Positions 8,165 through 16,990 of a stretch of DNA of 64,000 nt are shown here, piece by piece. The notes under the pieces are model-generated. The model searched no databases. It was given only the letters and a program-made list of their open reading frames with translations, and was not told the origin of the DNA. How positions within the stretch are numbered: position 1 is the first letter of the stretch; each line of letters opens with the position of its first letter. Source of the stretch: Sphingomonas sp. FARSPH (GTDB taxonomy: Bacteria; Pseudomonadota; Alphaproteobacteria; Sphingomonadales; Sphingomonadaceae); contig NZ_CP029985.1 in the NCBI RefSeq assembly GCF_003355005.1, positions 2,502,501 through 2,566,500 of the forward strand, in the 5' to 3' direction. Made by a program: the position numbers and the translations under genes.

Positions 8165-10627
8165 TTAGAAATTGAGCGCGGCGCTAAACCGGAACGAACG
8201 ACCGAGGATCGGCCGGGCGAGAATAGGCCCGGTGCCCTGCGACCCGATGATGCGCGGATTGCCCTCGGTCAGTCCGATCTCATTGGTCAGATTGTTGCCG
8301 GTAACCTGAAGACGGACATGGTCGAACACATCCACCGACACGCCCGCATCGAGCTGATAGAAATGCGGCAGCAGCTGGTTGTTCTCGGGATCGGAGAAGC
8401 GATCGCCGGTATATTGCAGCGTTGCGAACAGCGCCGGGCGCAGCGTGCCGATCGGCAGCTCGTACGCGGGCGTCACGCGCCATCCCCATTTCGGCTGCCG
8501 CTGGACGCGGTTGCCGGTGTTGTTGATGAGGCCGTTGTTGGTGAAGAATCCCTGATAGGTGGCATCCAGGTAGGTCCCCGATGCATTCAGGCTGAAGCCG
8601 CGGAACGGTCGCAGCGTGCCCTCCAGCTCGACGCCCGTCGCCTTGGCACCGCCGGTGGCGCTGGACGGCACGTTGTTGATGATCTGCGTCGTCGCCAAGC
8701 CGTCGAACTTGTTGTGGAAACCGGTCGCGTACAGGCTGACCCACGGCAGCGAGACCTTCAGCCCGCCCTCGTAGGTGTCGACCTGCGCGACGATCGTCAG
8801 CCCTTCGCGTAAATTGTCGAACGCCGGGAAGCTGTTGCCGCGGCTGTAGCGTCCGAAGACGCCGACCGTCCGGGTGAAGTCGTAATTGACACCCGCGGTC
8901 CACGACCATTTCGAATCGGCGTACCGGACCTGGCGCGGGGCCCCGATCACCGCGACGGCATTGTCGTAGAGCGTATTCGGATTGCCATCGAGGTTCACGC
9001 TGCCGCCCGGCGTGCGGATCGTGCCGGTAACCTCATGACGCTGCCAGCGGACGCCGCCGTCGATGCGCAGTTCGGGCGTGATCTGCAGTTCGTCGACGCC
9101 GTAGAGGGCATAGTCGTTGCCTTCGTACCCTGCGTTGACAAGGAAGGTCGGGCCGCTGGTGAAGCCGCGCAGCGTCGCCTGCTTCAGGCCGGTCGCGTTG
9201 GTCAGCGTCATGTCGACGACGCGGGCGTTCGGCGTCGCGGTCAGCAGAATTTGGTTGCCGAGCGACCAGTTATCGCGGGTTGTGTAATTGGCGTAATAGA
9301 AGCCGCCGGTCAGCTTGTTTGATCCCGCCGTCCATTCCAGCGCGCTGTCGCTGACGAATGAGGTGATCTTCTTGCGGACTTCCCAGACGCCGGCGCGCAT
9401 CAGCGGCGTCGCCGCGCCACCCGCGACCGCGCCGCCACCATTGGTATACGTCAGGCTGGTGACGGTCGAACCCGCGCCGCCGAGCGTCGTCGCGAGCGCG
9501 GACGCCGCAGTCGGCGCGTCGGCGGGCACCAGGCCAACAGTGTCGGCGGTTCCACCGAGATAGCTGATCCGCTCGCGCACGCGCAGCCCTTCGACAACCG
9601 CGTAATCGAAGGTAAGGCCGGTGTTGATGACCTTCGCCCCACGTCCCTGCGCCAGGTCGAGCGTGCGCCCGACGAGGTTGGTCGTCACGCGCGTCTCGGG
9701 TCCGGCGAGCGTGCCGGTGCCCGCGTCGAAGTTCGCATATTGACTGATCGACGTACCGTTCTGCACGATCGGAATCGGCAGCAGCCACTGGCCGTGATCG
9801 TTCAGGTAGCGCGTATAGACCTCCACCGATCCCTTGTTGTCTTCGAAATCGTGGTGGATATTGGCGGTGACCTGTCCGCCTTGTTCGGCGCGATAGCGGG
9901 GGTCGCGGATGCCGTTGCCCTGCGCGTAATAGCCGCCGACCATGAAGCTGGTGTTGCCGCCGAGCGGCCCCGACACCCACGCATCGCCACGCGCTTCATC
10001 GTAATCGGTGTACGAAAATTTCGCGAAGCCCTTGAACGTGTCGCCGCCGATGCGTGGCACGACGTTGACGGTCAGGCCCGGCTGCCCGTTGGAGAACAGT
10101 GACCCCGTGCCGCCGCGCACCGCCTCGACGCGCTGCACCGTTTCGTCGAGGCGGATCAATTGCGAATTTTCGAGGAACGACAGCGTCGACGGCGGGAAGA
10201 TCGGCACGCCGCCCAACTGGAAAGTCACGAACTGCGCGTCGCCGCCCGAAGGATAGCCGCGCACGAAGATGTTCGCGCCGTTCTGTCCGCCCGAGCTTTC
10301 CGCCATGACGCCCGGTACGGTGCGCAGAAGATCAGCGGTGCTGTTCGGCGCGGCGCGTTCGATCGCATCGTTGCTGAGCGTGGTGACTGCGAACGCCGCG
10401 TCCTGCCGGCGCGTGCCGCCGCCGGCGGTGCCCACGACGATGATGTCCTCGCCCGCCTGCGCGTCGGGATCGATGATGCCGGCGTCGGGCTCGGCCCGCT
10501 GCGCGGTGCTGGTCGCGGCGACGGGCGCCTCGGCGGGTACGGTCTGCGCCTGCGCCTGGCCGGCGATCATCAGCGCGAACGGTGCGGTGGTGATCAGCAG
10601 GCGTGCATGCCTATGGATGGTGTTCAT
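8165..10627 (-). CDS. TonB-dependent outer-membrane receptor paired with sulfatase
   Basis: The 820-residue product has a signal peptide (RLLITTAPFALMIAGQAQAQ), then a TonB-box-like EDIIVVGTAGGG segment, a plug domain (TTLSNDAIERAAPNSTADLLRTVPG, residues about 80-220) and a long beta-barrel ending in FRFSAALNF, with the expected terminal aromatic residue. It lacks an N-terminal STN domain, unlike the receptor at 12882. It would carry a substrate too large for porins across the outer membrane with TonB energy. The sulfatase gene follows in the same direction after 102 bases. Upstream it is divergent from the FecI/FecR system, which may control both directions. GGAGG lies before the start. Confidence 0.95.
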   Translation of the reverse strand: MNTIHRHARLLITTAPFALMIAGQAQAQTVPAEAPVAATSTAQRAEPDAGIIDPDAQAGEDIIVVGTAGGGTRRQDAAFAVTTLSNDAIERAAPNSTADLLRTVPGVMAESSGGQNGANIFVRGYPSGGDAQFVTFQLGGVPIFPPSTLSFLENSQLIRLDETVQRVEAVRGGTGSLFSNGQPGLTVNVVPRIGGDTFKGFAKFSYTDYDEARGDAWVSGPLGGNTSFMVGGYYAQGNGIRDPRYRAEQGGQVTANIHHDFEDNKGSVEVYTRYLNDHGQWLLPIPIVQNGTSISQYANFDAGTGTLAGPETRVTTNLVGRTLDLAQGRGAKVINTGLTFDYAVVEGLRVRERISYLGGTADTVGLVPADAPTAASALATTLGGAGSTVTSLTYTNGGGAVAGGAATPLMRAGVWEVRKKITSFVSDSALEWTAGSNKLTGGFYYANYTTRDNWSLGNQILLTATPNARVVDMTLTNATGLKQATLRGFTSGPTFLVNAGYEGNDYALYGVDELQITPELRIDGGVRWQRHEVTGTIRTPGGSVNLDGNPNTLYDNAVAVIGAPRQVRYADSKWSWTAGVNYDFTRTVGVFGRYSRGNSFPAFDNLREGLTIVAQVDTYEGGLKVSLPWVSLYATGFHNKFDGLATTQIINNVPSSATGGAKATGVELEGTLRPFRGFSLNASGTYLDATYQGFFTNNGLINNTGNRVQRQPKWGWRVTPAYELPIGTLRPALFATLQYTGDRFSDPENNQLLPHFYQLDAGVSVDVFDHVRLQVTGNNLTNEIGLTEGNPRIIGSQGTGPILARPILGRSFRFSAALNF

Positions 10628-10992
10628 GATATCCTCCCATGATGTTCCGGTGGATCCGGAAGCGCTTGGTTATCGTGTCGTTTGCGACCGATGTGGTCAT
10701 TGCTCAATGGAATTCGGCGTGTAGCCGCGAATAGTTTTTCTGGTGTTACGGATTTGCATCGCGCGCCCAGGCGAGCCAGATCGCCGCCGCCCGGCGCGCC
10801 CTGGAAGGACGTCGCTGTCGCTGGCCTATTTTGCCGCGGTCGTGATGATCCTGGCGATGCGCAGACCCGCGCTGTGCGCGATCGACGGGGCGTCCCGCCT
10901 TAAGGATGTGCCGATGGCGATCGGACCGCGGGACGGGCCGTGGTGGCGTCCCGGGCTCATCAGGCCTTGAACAGAGATAGCGGAGGACAATC
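10628..10992. promoter_or_regulatory. Divergent promoter region, receptor versus FecI-type locus
   Basis: This 365-base gap separates two divergent transcription units. An AT-richer patch at about 10670-10750 is the likely promoter zone. Small GC-rich inverted repeats around the phrase CGGGAC...GTCCCG occur near 10925-10955. No protein frame here has convincing character. Confidence 0.4.
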
Positions 10993-11160
10993 ATGAGAAC
11001 GTTGGGACGGCACGTGATCGCCCTTGCACTCGCGACGGCGGCGCAGGATCCGTCCCGGCCCGGCGGGGGCGGCGAATATCCCACGCAGGACGGCCTCGGC
11101 TGGACCAGCGGTGTCGCCAGCGCGCTGCAGGAGCGGTATCCGGTCACAGCGCAGCCATGA
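10993..11160 (+). CDS. Small ORF upstream of sigma factor gene
   Basis: An ATG at 10993 has GGAGG seven bases upstream and opens a 55-residue frame. The product starts with a short hydrophobic stretch after basic residues (RTLGRHVIALALATAAQ) that could be a brief signal peptide, then a Gly/Pro-rich part and a tail VASALQERYPVTAQP. It is not recognised. The position, ahead of a sigma/anti-sigma pair, makes it a possible small secreted component or simply a leader. Evidence is limited to start context and codon pattern. Confidence 0.38.
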   Translation: MRTLGRHVIALALATAAQDPSRPGGGGEYPTQDGLGWTSGVASALQERYPVTAQP

Positions 11161-11269
11161 TCGCGGCAATGGGTGTCGCGATAGTCGGCTGTCGGGGCGG
11201 ATGCGCGCCTCGCTGGCAGGTCGATTGCTGATGTTACGGCTTCGGCGTCGTGATCCGTCTAAACGGACG

Positions 11270-11842
11270 ATGCACGACGACGCTGCGATCAAACGATGGT
11301 TCACGCAGGAGGTCCTGCCGCTGGAGCGCGACCTCGTCCGGTTCATCGCCCGGCATTGCCGCGACGAGTCCGACGTCCTCGATCTGCGGCAGGAGGTGTA
11401 CGAGCGGGCGCTGACCGCATCGCCAGCCGACCGCATGCGATCGACCCGCAGCTATGTCTTCACGATCGCACGCAACGTGCTCGTCGACCGGGCGCGGCGG
11501 GCCAAGATTGTCTCCTTCGAACAGATCGCCGACATTGACACGGTGAACGTGAACCGCGACCTGCTGGCCGAAGACCGTACCATGACGGCGCGCGACGAAT
11601 TGCGGCGTGCCATGGCCGGCCTCGACCAGCTGCCGCCGCGGTGTCGTGAGGTTGTGCGGCTGCGCAAGGTCGAAGGCCTGAGCATTCGCGAAACCGCCGA
11701 CCGTATGCAGGTCAGTCACCACACCATTGAACGGCAGCTGACGCTCGGCCTGCGCGCGCTGGCGAACTTCATGCTCGGCGGAGAAGCGCGGATCAGCCGT
11801 CCTCCTGCGCGATCGACATCTGTACGAAAGGCAGATCGATGA
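11270..11842 (+). CDS. ECF RNA polymerase sigma factor, FecI-like
   Basis: The protein has about 190 residues from the ATG at 11270 and fits the FecI group of ECF sigma factors. Region 2 contains LERDLVRFIARHCRDESDVLDLRQEVYERAL and the promoter-melting part RSYVFTIARNVLVDRARR. Region 4 contains LPPRCREVVRLRKVEGLSIRETADRM followed by the recognition helix SHHTIERQL. An in-frame ATG at 11231 is possible but adds atypical residues. Its stop overlaps the FecR start by four bases (ATGA). The expected role is to transcribe the receptor and hydrolase genes downstream when the receptor senses its ligand. Confidence 0.93.
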   Translation: MHDDAAIKRWFTQEVLPLERDLVRFIARHCRDESDVLDLRQEVYERALTASPADRMRSTRSYVFTIARNVLVDRARRAKIVSFEQIADIDTVNVNRDLLAEDRTMTARDELRRAMAGLDQLPPRCREVVRLRKVEGLSIRETADRMQVSHHTIERQLTLGLRALANFMLGGEARISRPPARSTSVRKADR

Positions 11843-12798
11843 GCGCGGCACGGGACATCGAACAGCAGGCCGCGCATTGGCTCGTCGTGCGCGAACAGCC
11901 CGGCTGGTCCGCCGATCGCGAAGTCGTGCTCCGGGCCTGGCTGAACGAGAGCGTCGCGCACAAGGCGGCGTTCTGGCGGCTGGAGGCGGGTTGGACCGCC
12001 GCCGATCGGCTCGCCGCGATGCGCGGCAGCGAGCAGCGACCGGCGCCGTTGCAGTGGGTCTCCGCCCCCGTCTGGGCGATCGCAGCGTCGATATTGCTGG
12101 TGTGCATGGCCGTCCTGTCGTTGTGGCATCTCAGGTCCGGCAGCGCCGATTCATCGATGATCCGCGTCGCCACAGGAATCGGCGGGCGACGTCAGGTCGC
12201 GCTGACGGACGGCAGCGCGGTCACGATCAACACCGCCAGTGCGCTGCGCGCGTCCTTCGCCAACGGCAGACGGCGCGTGTGGCTCGATCGCGGCGAAGCC
12301 TTTTTCGAGGTCGCGCACGACAAGCGTCATCCGTTCGTGGTGTTCGCCGGCGGTCGCCAGGTCACGGTGCTCGGCACCAAATTCTCGGTGCGGCGCGATG
12401 GCGATACCGTCACCGTCGCGGTAGTCGAGGGGCGGGTGCGCGTCGAGGACTCGGATACCGCCATGCCGGAACGCGCGGCGATCATCACCGCGGGGGACGT
12501 CGCGATCGTCCGCGGCCGGTCGATGCTGTTGGCCGACCGTTCGGAACAGCGGGTGCAGGACGCACTGACCTGGCGTCGCGGGGTGCTCACATTCGACCAG
12601 GTCACGCTGGAACAGGCGGCGCACGAGTTCAATCGCTACAACAGCCGTCAGATTCGTTTGGGCAATGCGCAGGCTGCCCGGCTGCGCATCGGTGGATCGT
12701 TCGAGGCGACCAACGTCGATGCGTTCACACGCCTGCTGCACGACGCCTTCGGCCTGACCGTCATCACCGATCATGACGGCGTCACGATAAAATCCTGA
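11839..12798 (+). CDS. FecR-like anti-sigma factor
   Basis: This 319-residue single-pass membrane protein has a cytoplasmic N-terminal DUF4880-type domain (EQQAAHWLVVREQPGWSAD, WLNESVAHKAAFWRLE), one transmembrane segment near residues 75-95 (VWAIAASILLVCMAVLSLW), and the periplasmic FecR domain from about residue 112 (RVATGIGGRRQVALTDGS, then VWLDRGEAFFEVAHD and FSVRRDGDTVTVAVVEGRV). A C-terminal STN-like stretch (VTLEQAAHEFNRYN) follows. It should hold the sigma factor and receive the signal from the STN domain of the receptor at 12882. Confidence 0.94.
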   Translation: MSAARDIEQQAAHWLVVREQPGWSADREVVLRAWLNESVAHKAAFWRLEAGWTAADRLAAMRGSEQRPAPLQWVSAPVWAIAASILLVCMAVLSLWHLRSGSADSSMIRVATGIGGRRQVALTDGSAVTINTASALRASFANGRRRVWLDRGEAFFEVAHDKRHPFVVFAGGRQVTVLGTKFSVRRDGDTVTVAVVEGRVRVEDSDTAMPERAAIITAGDVAIVRGRSMLLADRSEQRVQDALTWRRGVLTFDQVTLEQAAHEFNRYNSRQIRLGNAQAARLRIGGSFEATNVDAFTRLLHDAFGLTVITDHDGVTIKS

Positions 12799-12881
12799 AG
12801 GCGCGTTACGGTTTTGGCGAGGCCAAACGTCTGACCCCGTGACGGCTCGCAGAGGCCGGCGGGACACATAAGGGGGGGATC

Positions 12882-15656
12882 ATGCGTCAGTCTCATGCGC
12901 TTGGAATCATCATGGCGACCAGCGCCATCGTCGGTGCGGTGCCGGCGGCGGCACAGGCCGAAACCCGCAGCACGCTGCGCACCTACGCGATCGGCGCCGG
13001 CAGCATGAAGGCCGCACTGGACGCCTGGGCACGCCAGTCGAAACAGCAGATCCTCTATCGGTCCGACGAAATCCGTAGCCTGCGTTCGCCGGGCGTACGC
13101 GGACGGCTCCCCGACGCCGATGCCCTTGGCCGCATCCTGTCGGGATCGGGGCTCAAAATGCACCGCGACCCATCGGGTGCGATTGCCGTCACCCGTCCCG
13201 TCGCCTCCACCTCCACGAACGCGGGCGTGCAGGAGGTGGCGGTCGCTCCGGCGGCGCCCGAACAGAATCCCACCGCGCAGGCTGCGAGCGGTATCGACGA
13301 TATCGTCGTCACCGCGCGCCGGACGGAGGAACGCGCGCAGAAGGTGCCCGTGTCGCTGACCGCGTTCACCCAGAACACGATCCGTGAAAAGGGCATCAAT
13401 ACCGCCACCGACCTGCAGAACTTCACGCCGTCGCTGACCGTGCTCGGCAACGTCGCGCGCAACCAGGAAACCTATACGATCCGCGGCATGGGCGGCGGCG
13501 GCGGGGCAGGGACCGGCAGCGGCCCCGGCGTCGTCGGCTATTTCGCCGAAGTCCCCTCGTCGGCGAGCGGTCCGGGCAGCTTCTACGACCTCGCCTCGCT
13601 CCAGGTGCTCAAAGGGCCGCAGGGAACGCTGTTCGGGCGCAACACGACCGGCGGCGCCGTATTGCTCGAGCCGGCGCGGCCCAAGATGAACCAGGTTGAG
13701 GGCTATGTCGAAGGGACGCTCGGCAATCTGCGCCGCCGCAGCGCCCAGGCCGCGCTGAACATTCCGATCGTCGACGGCGTGCTCGCGATCCGCGTCGCGG
13801 GTCAGTTCGATAAGCGCGACGGCTATGTCCGCGACGTGCTAACGGGGCGCGACTATCTCAACCGCAACAATTATTCGCTGCGCCTGGGCATCCAGTTCAA
13901 CCCGACCGCGACGATCAACAGCTACACTGCGGTCAATTATATCGACGTCGACGAACACGGCGGCGGCAGCATCCTGCTCGCGGTGCGCCCGGGCAGCCCC
14001 TATGCCGCGCTCCTCCAGCCCTATCTCGCCCAGCAACAGGCGCGCGGGCCGCGGCTGACATCCACGGGCGTCAATACGTTCGAGAAGGCGAAAAACCTGC
14101 TCGTCCTCAACAACACGACCTGGTCGCCGATGCCGCAGCTCACGATCAAGAACGTCTTCAGCTACGGCCGCAGTCGCTCGACCAGCGCGACCGATCGCGA
14201 TTCGACGCCGCTGCCGATCGCCGACCTGCTGGGTGCGTTCCCGGGCGGCTACAACAACAACCTGCGCACGATCACCGAGGAATTGCAGGCCCGCTACCAC
14301 AATGGCCGGTTCAGCCTGCAGGGCGGCGGTTTCTACCTCGACGAAAAGAGCCCGGCGCCGCTCACCTTCCTGACGGTCAATCCGTTACAGGCGGGCGGTA
14401 TCCTCGGTGGTGGGCCGATCATCTTGCCGACCGCGGTGCAGGCGCTGCTCGGCGTCAACGGCCCGTTGCTCCCCGCGCTCAATGTCCAGCCCTATGCCTC
14501 GGTTCGCGGTCGCAGCAAGGCGCTGTATGCGCAGGCGCAGTATAAGATCGTCCCCACGCTCACCGCGACCGCTGGCTTCCGCTGGACCTGGGACACCTTC
14601 GGTGGCGACATCGAAAGCTATCAGGATGCGCAGAGCTATCAGGTGTTCAACCGCCTTGCCGCGCTGGGCATCGTCTCCCCGGCGCAGGCGGCGCAGGTGA
14701 TCGGCCTCAACGCCAACCTCTGCGTCTACGACGCGTTTCTGGCGGTGGCCGCGGGTGGCTTCCCGACGCTGAAATATCCGAACTGCACGCGGCCGACGTT
14801 CAGCGGCAAGAGCGACGGGCCGACCTGGCAGTTGGGCCTCGACTGGCAGGCCGATCCGCAGACCCTGGTCTATGCGGTGTCGCGTCGGGGGTATAAATCG
14901 GGTGCGAACAACCCGATCGTGACGCTGTTCCTGGGCAGCGATTACCCGCTCGCGCCGGTCAAACCCGAGCGGGTGACCGATGCCGAGGTCGGACTGAAGC
15001 GCGACTGGACGATCGGCGGGGTGCAGGCGCGTACCAACGTGTCGGCCTTCTACACCTGGTTCAACGACGTGCAGGTGGTGCAGCGTGCCGCGATCGCCGG
15101 CGCCGACATCCTCGCCAATGCCAAGAAGGCGCGCGTCGTCGGCCTGGAATTCGAAGGCGCGATCGTGCCCTTCAAGGCGCTGACGATCAGCGGCACCTAT
15201 TCGTACAACGACGCCAAATTCCTCGATTATGTCACGATCCCGATCCCCGCGATCCCTTCGGCGCTGACCGCGGCGCAGCCGTCGCGCGATCTGTCGAGCA
15301 CGCCCTTTACCTTCGTCGCGCGGCACAAGTTCAGCCTCGACGGGCGGTTGGCGCTGCCGATCCCGGCGGGCGAGGGGGACATGGCGCTGCGTGCGACCTA
15401 TTCGTGGCAGTCGCGCCAGCGCGTCGCGCCCGATGCGCAGCCTTTCGATACGATCGATCCCTACGGCCTGCTCAACCTGCGCCTAGAATGGAACCAGATG
15501 CGCGGCGCACCGCTCGATCTGGCGATCTACGGCACCAATGTGCTCGGCAAAGAATATCGGATCACCGCCAATACCGGCTACAACAATTCCGGGTTCAGCA
15601 ATTCGATCTATGGTGAAGCCGCGCAATACGGCCTGTCGCTGCGGTATCGCTTCTGA
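12882..15656 (+). CDS. TonB-dependent transducer receptor with STN domain
   Basis: The 924-residue product begins with a signal peptide ending in AAAQA. An STN (secretin/TonB short N-terminal) domain follows at about residues 28-105 (AGSMKAALDAWARQSKQQILY, then GRLPDADALGRILSGSGL). A TonB box region DDIVVTARRTEERAQKVPVSLTAF lies near residue 145, then the plug, then a barrel ending SLRYRF. The STN domain is the part that contacts FecR-type anti-sigma factors, so this receptor is both importer and sensor. Its barrel wording resembles the iron-complex/uncharacterised sphingomonad receptor group, so the ligand is open. The stop overlaps the next start by one base (TGATG), indicating an operon with the hydrolases. 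Confidence 0.95.
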   Translation: MRQSHALGIIMATSAIVGAVPAAAQAETRSTLRTYAIGAGSMKAALDAWARQSKQQILYRSDEIRSLRSPGVRGRLPDADALGRILSGSGLKMHRDPSGAIAVTRPVASTSTNAGVQEVAVAPAAPEQNPTAQAASGIDDIVVTARRTEERAQKVPVSLTAFTQNTIREKGINTATDLQNFTPSLTVLGNVARNQETYTIRGMGGGGGAGTGSGPGVVGYFAEVPSSASGPGSFYDLASLQVLKGPQGTLFGRNTTGGAVLLEPARPKMNQVEGYVEGTLGNLRRRSAQAALNIPIVDGVLAIRVAGQFDKRDGYVRDVLTGRDYLNRNNYSLRLGIQFNPTATINSYTAVNYIDVDEHGGGSILLAVRPGSPYAALLQPYLAQQQARGPRLTSTGVNTFEKAKNLLVLNNTTWSPMPQLTIKNVFSYGRSRSTSATDRDSTPLPIADLLGAFPGGYNNNLRTITEELQARYHNGRFSLQGGGFYLDEKSPAPLTFLTVNPLQAGGILGGGPIILPTAVQALLGVNGPLLPALNVQPYASVRGRSKALYAQAQYKIVPTLTATAGFRWTWDTFGGDIESYQDAQSYQVFNRLAALGIVSPAQAAQVIGLNANLCVYDAFLAVAAGGFPTLKYPNCTRPTFSGKSDGPTWQLGLDWQADPQTLVYAVSRRGYKSGANNPIVTLFLGSDYPLAPVKPERVTDAEVGLKRDWTIGGVQARTNVSAFYTWFNDVQVVQRAAIAGADILANAKKARVVGLEFEGAIVPFKALTISGTYSYNDAKFLDYVTIPIPAIPSALTAAQPSRDLSSTPFTFVARHKFSLDGRLALPIPAGEGDMALRATYSWQSRQRVAPDAQPFDTIDPYGLLNLRLEWNQMRGAPLDLAIYGTNVLGKEYRITANTGYNNSGFSNSIYGEAAQYGLSLRYRF

Positions 15657-16990
15657 TGCGCAGGCATGTTCCGGCGGCGATCATCGCCTTGCTGCTGGCG
15701 TCGTGCAGTTCGGGGCCCGGACGTCGCGCGATCACGCCGTCGCAGCAACAGTTGGTGGACCGCATGGGCCGTGCCGGCGCGGCGGGCATCGACGCCAACG
15801 GTCGCGCCGACGGGGGCATGAGCGTCGCCGGCACACTCGCCGGCCGCCCCTTCGGCATCGCCGTGCCCGCGCGGTGGAACGGGCAGGCGGTCTTGTTCGC
15901 CAACGGCTATTCGATCCCGGGCAGTCCGGTGTCCGTACCGGCCGATCCGGTCGCGAAAGACCCGTCCGGCGGGTTCCTGACTGCCGCCTACAAACAAGGC
16001 TTCGCCGTCGGCCAGAGCGCGTACGACAAACCGGCGATGGCGGTGAAAAGCGGCGTCGCCAACACTTTGCGCCTGCGCGGCTGGTTCGAACGGCTCGGCG
16101 CGCGGCGCTTCTACCTTGGCGGTGCTTCGATGGGGGGCAACATCGTCATGGCGCTGATTGAACAGCATCCGAAGGCCTTCGCCGGCGCGATGAGCGCGTG
16201 CGGCGTCACCGGCGGCTGGGACAGCGAGATCGGCAGCCTCGTCGATCTGCGCGCCGCCTATAACTTCTACGCGCGCGGCACCAAATACGAACTGCCGGGC
16301 AATCACGACATCGCCGCGAACGGCGTGTCGCCGACGCCCCCGACGGGGTTTGGGTTCGTCCGCACGCCATGGCTATTCTGGCAGCTCAAGAAGATGAGCG
16401 GGGTCATGGCCGACCTGTTCAAGGCGGCGCGCGCCAACCCCAACGGTCCCGAAGCCCGCATGATATCGCGCATTGCATCGGTGGCCAAGGCGGACGCGGA
16501 TCCCGCCAGCTTCATTTTTCCGATCATGACCGCGATGGTCAGCATGGAGGACATGCGCGCCAGCTTCGGCGGCGTCGTCTACGGCAATGTCGGCAAGGTC
16601 TACGACAGCCCGCTGCTGAGCACCGCGGAGAAGGCCGAGCTCAATGCCGGTATCCAGCGGATCGCCTCTGACGCGCCGGCGCGCGCCTTTGCCCGGCAAT
16701 GGCATGAATCGACCGGGCGCTTCACCACGCCGCTGATCGCGGTCCACAACCGCCACGACGGCCTCGTCTTCGCGCAGGAAGCGCTGCTGCTCCGGCAGCG
16801 CGTGAACGCCGCAGGCAATCAGGCGCATCTGTTCCAGTTCTGGGCCCCGTCGCTGCAGAAGGACATTCCCGGCACCGGCCTAAAAGGCTGGGCGCATTGT
16901 GGCTTCAACCCGCGGCAGGCGGGGGTGCTGTGGAACACGCTGCACGGCTGGGTCGAGAGCGGCCGCAAGCCCGTACTGGGAGTTTACTGA
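15656..16990 (+). CDS. Lipoprotein alpha/beta hydrolase, first paralogue
   Basis: This 444-residue protein starts with a lipoprotein signal (IIALLLASC, with Cys at residue 16) so it should be membrane-tethered. It shows an alpha/beta-hydrolase nucleophile elbow GGASMGGN near residues 158-165 and a late region HNRHDGLVF that could supply the acid; a His occurs in WAHCGFNPRQ near residue 420. It is a clear paralogue of the protein at 19450-20796: both share GQSAYDKPAM/GHSAYDKDG, LPGNHDIA/LPGEQDIR, GNVGKVY/GNIGKVY and AHCGFNP/THCGFTP. The substrate is unknown; an exported esterase is the simplest reading. It is coupled by one-base overlaps to genes on both sides. Confidence 0.8.
   Translation: MRRHVPAAIIALLLASCSSGPGRRAITPSQQQLVDRMGRAGAAGIDANGRADGGMSVAGTLAGRPFGIAVPARWNGQAVLFANGYSIPGSPVSVPADPVAKDPSGGFLTAAYKQGFAVGQSAYDKPAMAVKSGVANTLRLRGWFERLGARRFYLGGASMGGNIVMALIEQHPKAFAGAMSACGVTGGWDSEIGSLVDLRAAYNFYARGTKYELPGNHDIAANGVSPTPPTGFGFVRTPWLFWQLKKMSGVMADLFKAARANPNGPEARMISRIASVAKADADPASFIFPIMTAMVSMEDMRASFGGVVYGNVGKVYDSPLLSTAEKAELNAGIQRIASDAPARAFARQWHESTGRFTTPLIAVHNRHDGLVFAQEALLLRQRVNAAGNQAHLFQFWAPSLQKDIPGTGLKGWAHCGFNPRQAGVLWNTLHGWVESGRKPVLGVY

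Noticed and set aside
14385..15326. Leftward 313-codon frame within the STN receptor gene.
   Set aside because: Arg-rich antisense shadow; the receptor frame on the plus strand is continuous and typical.
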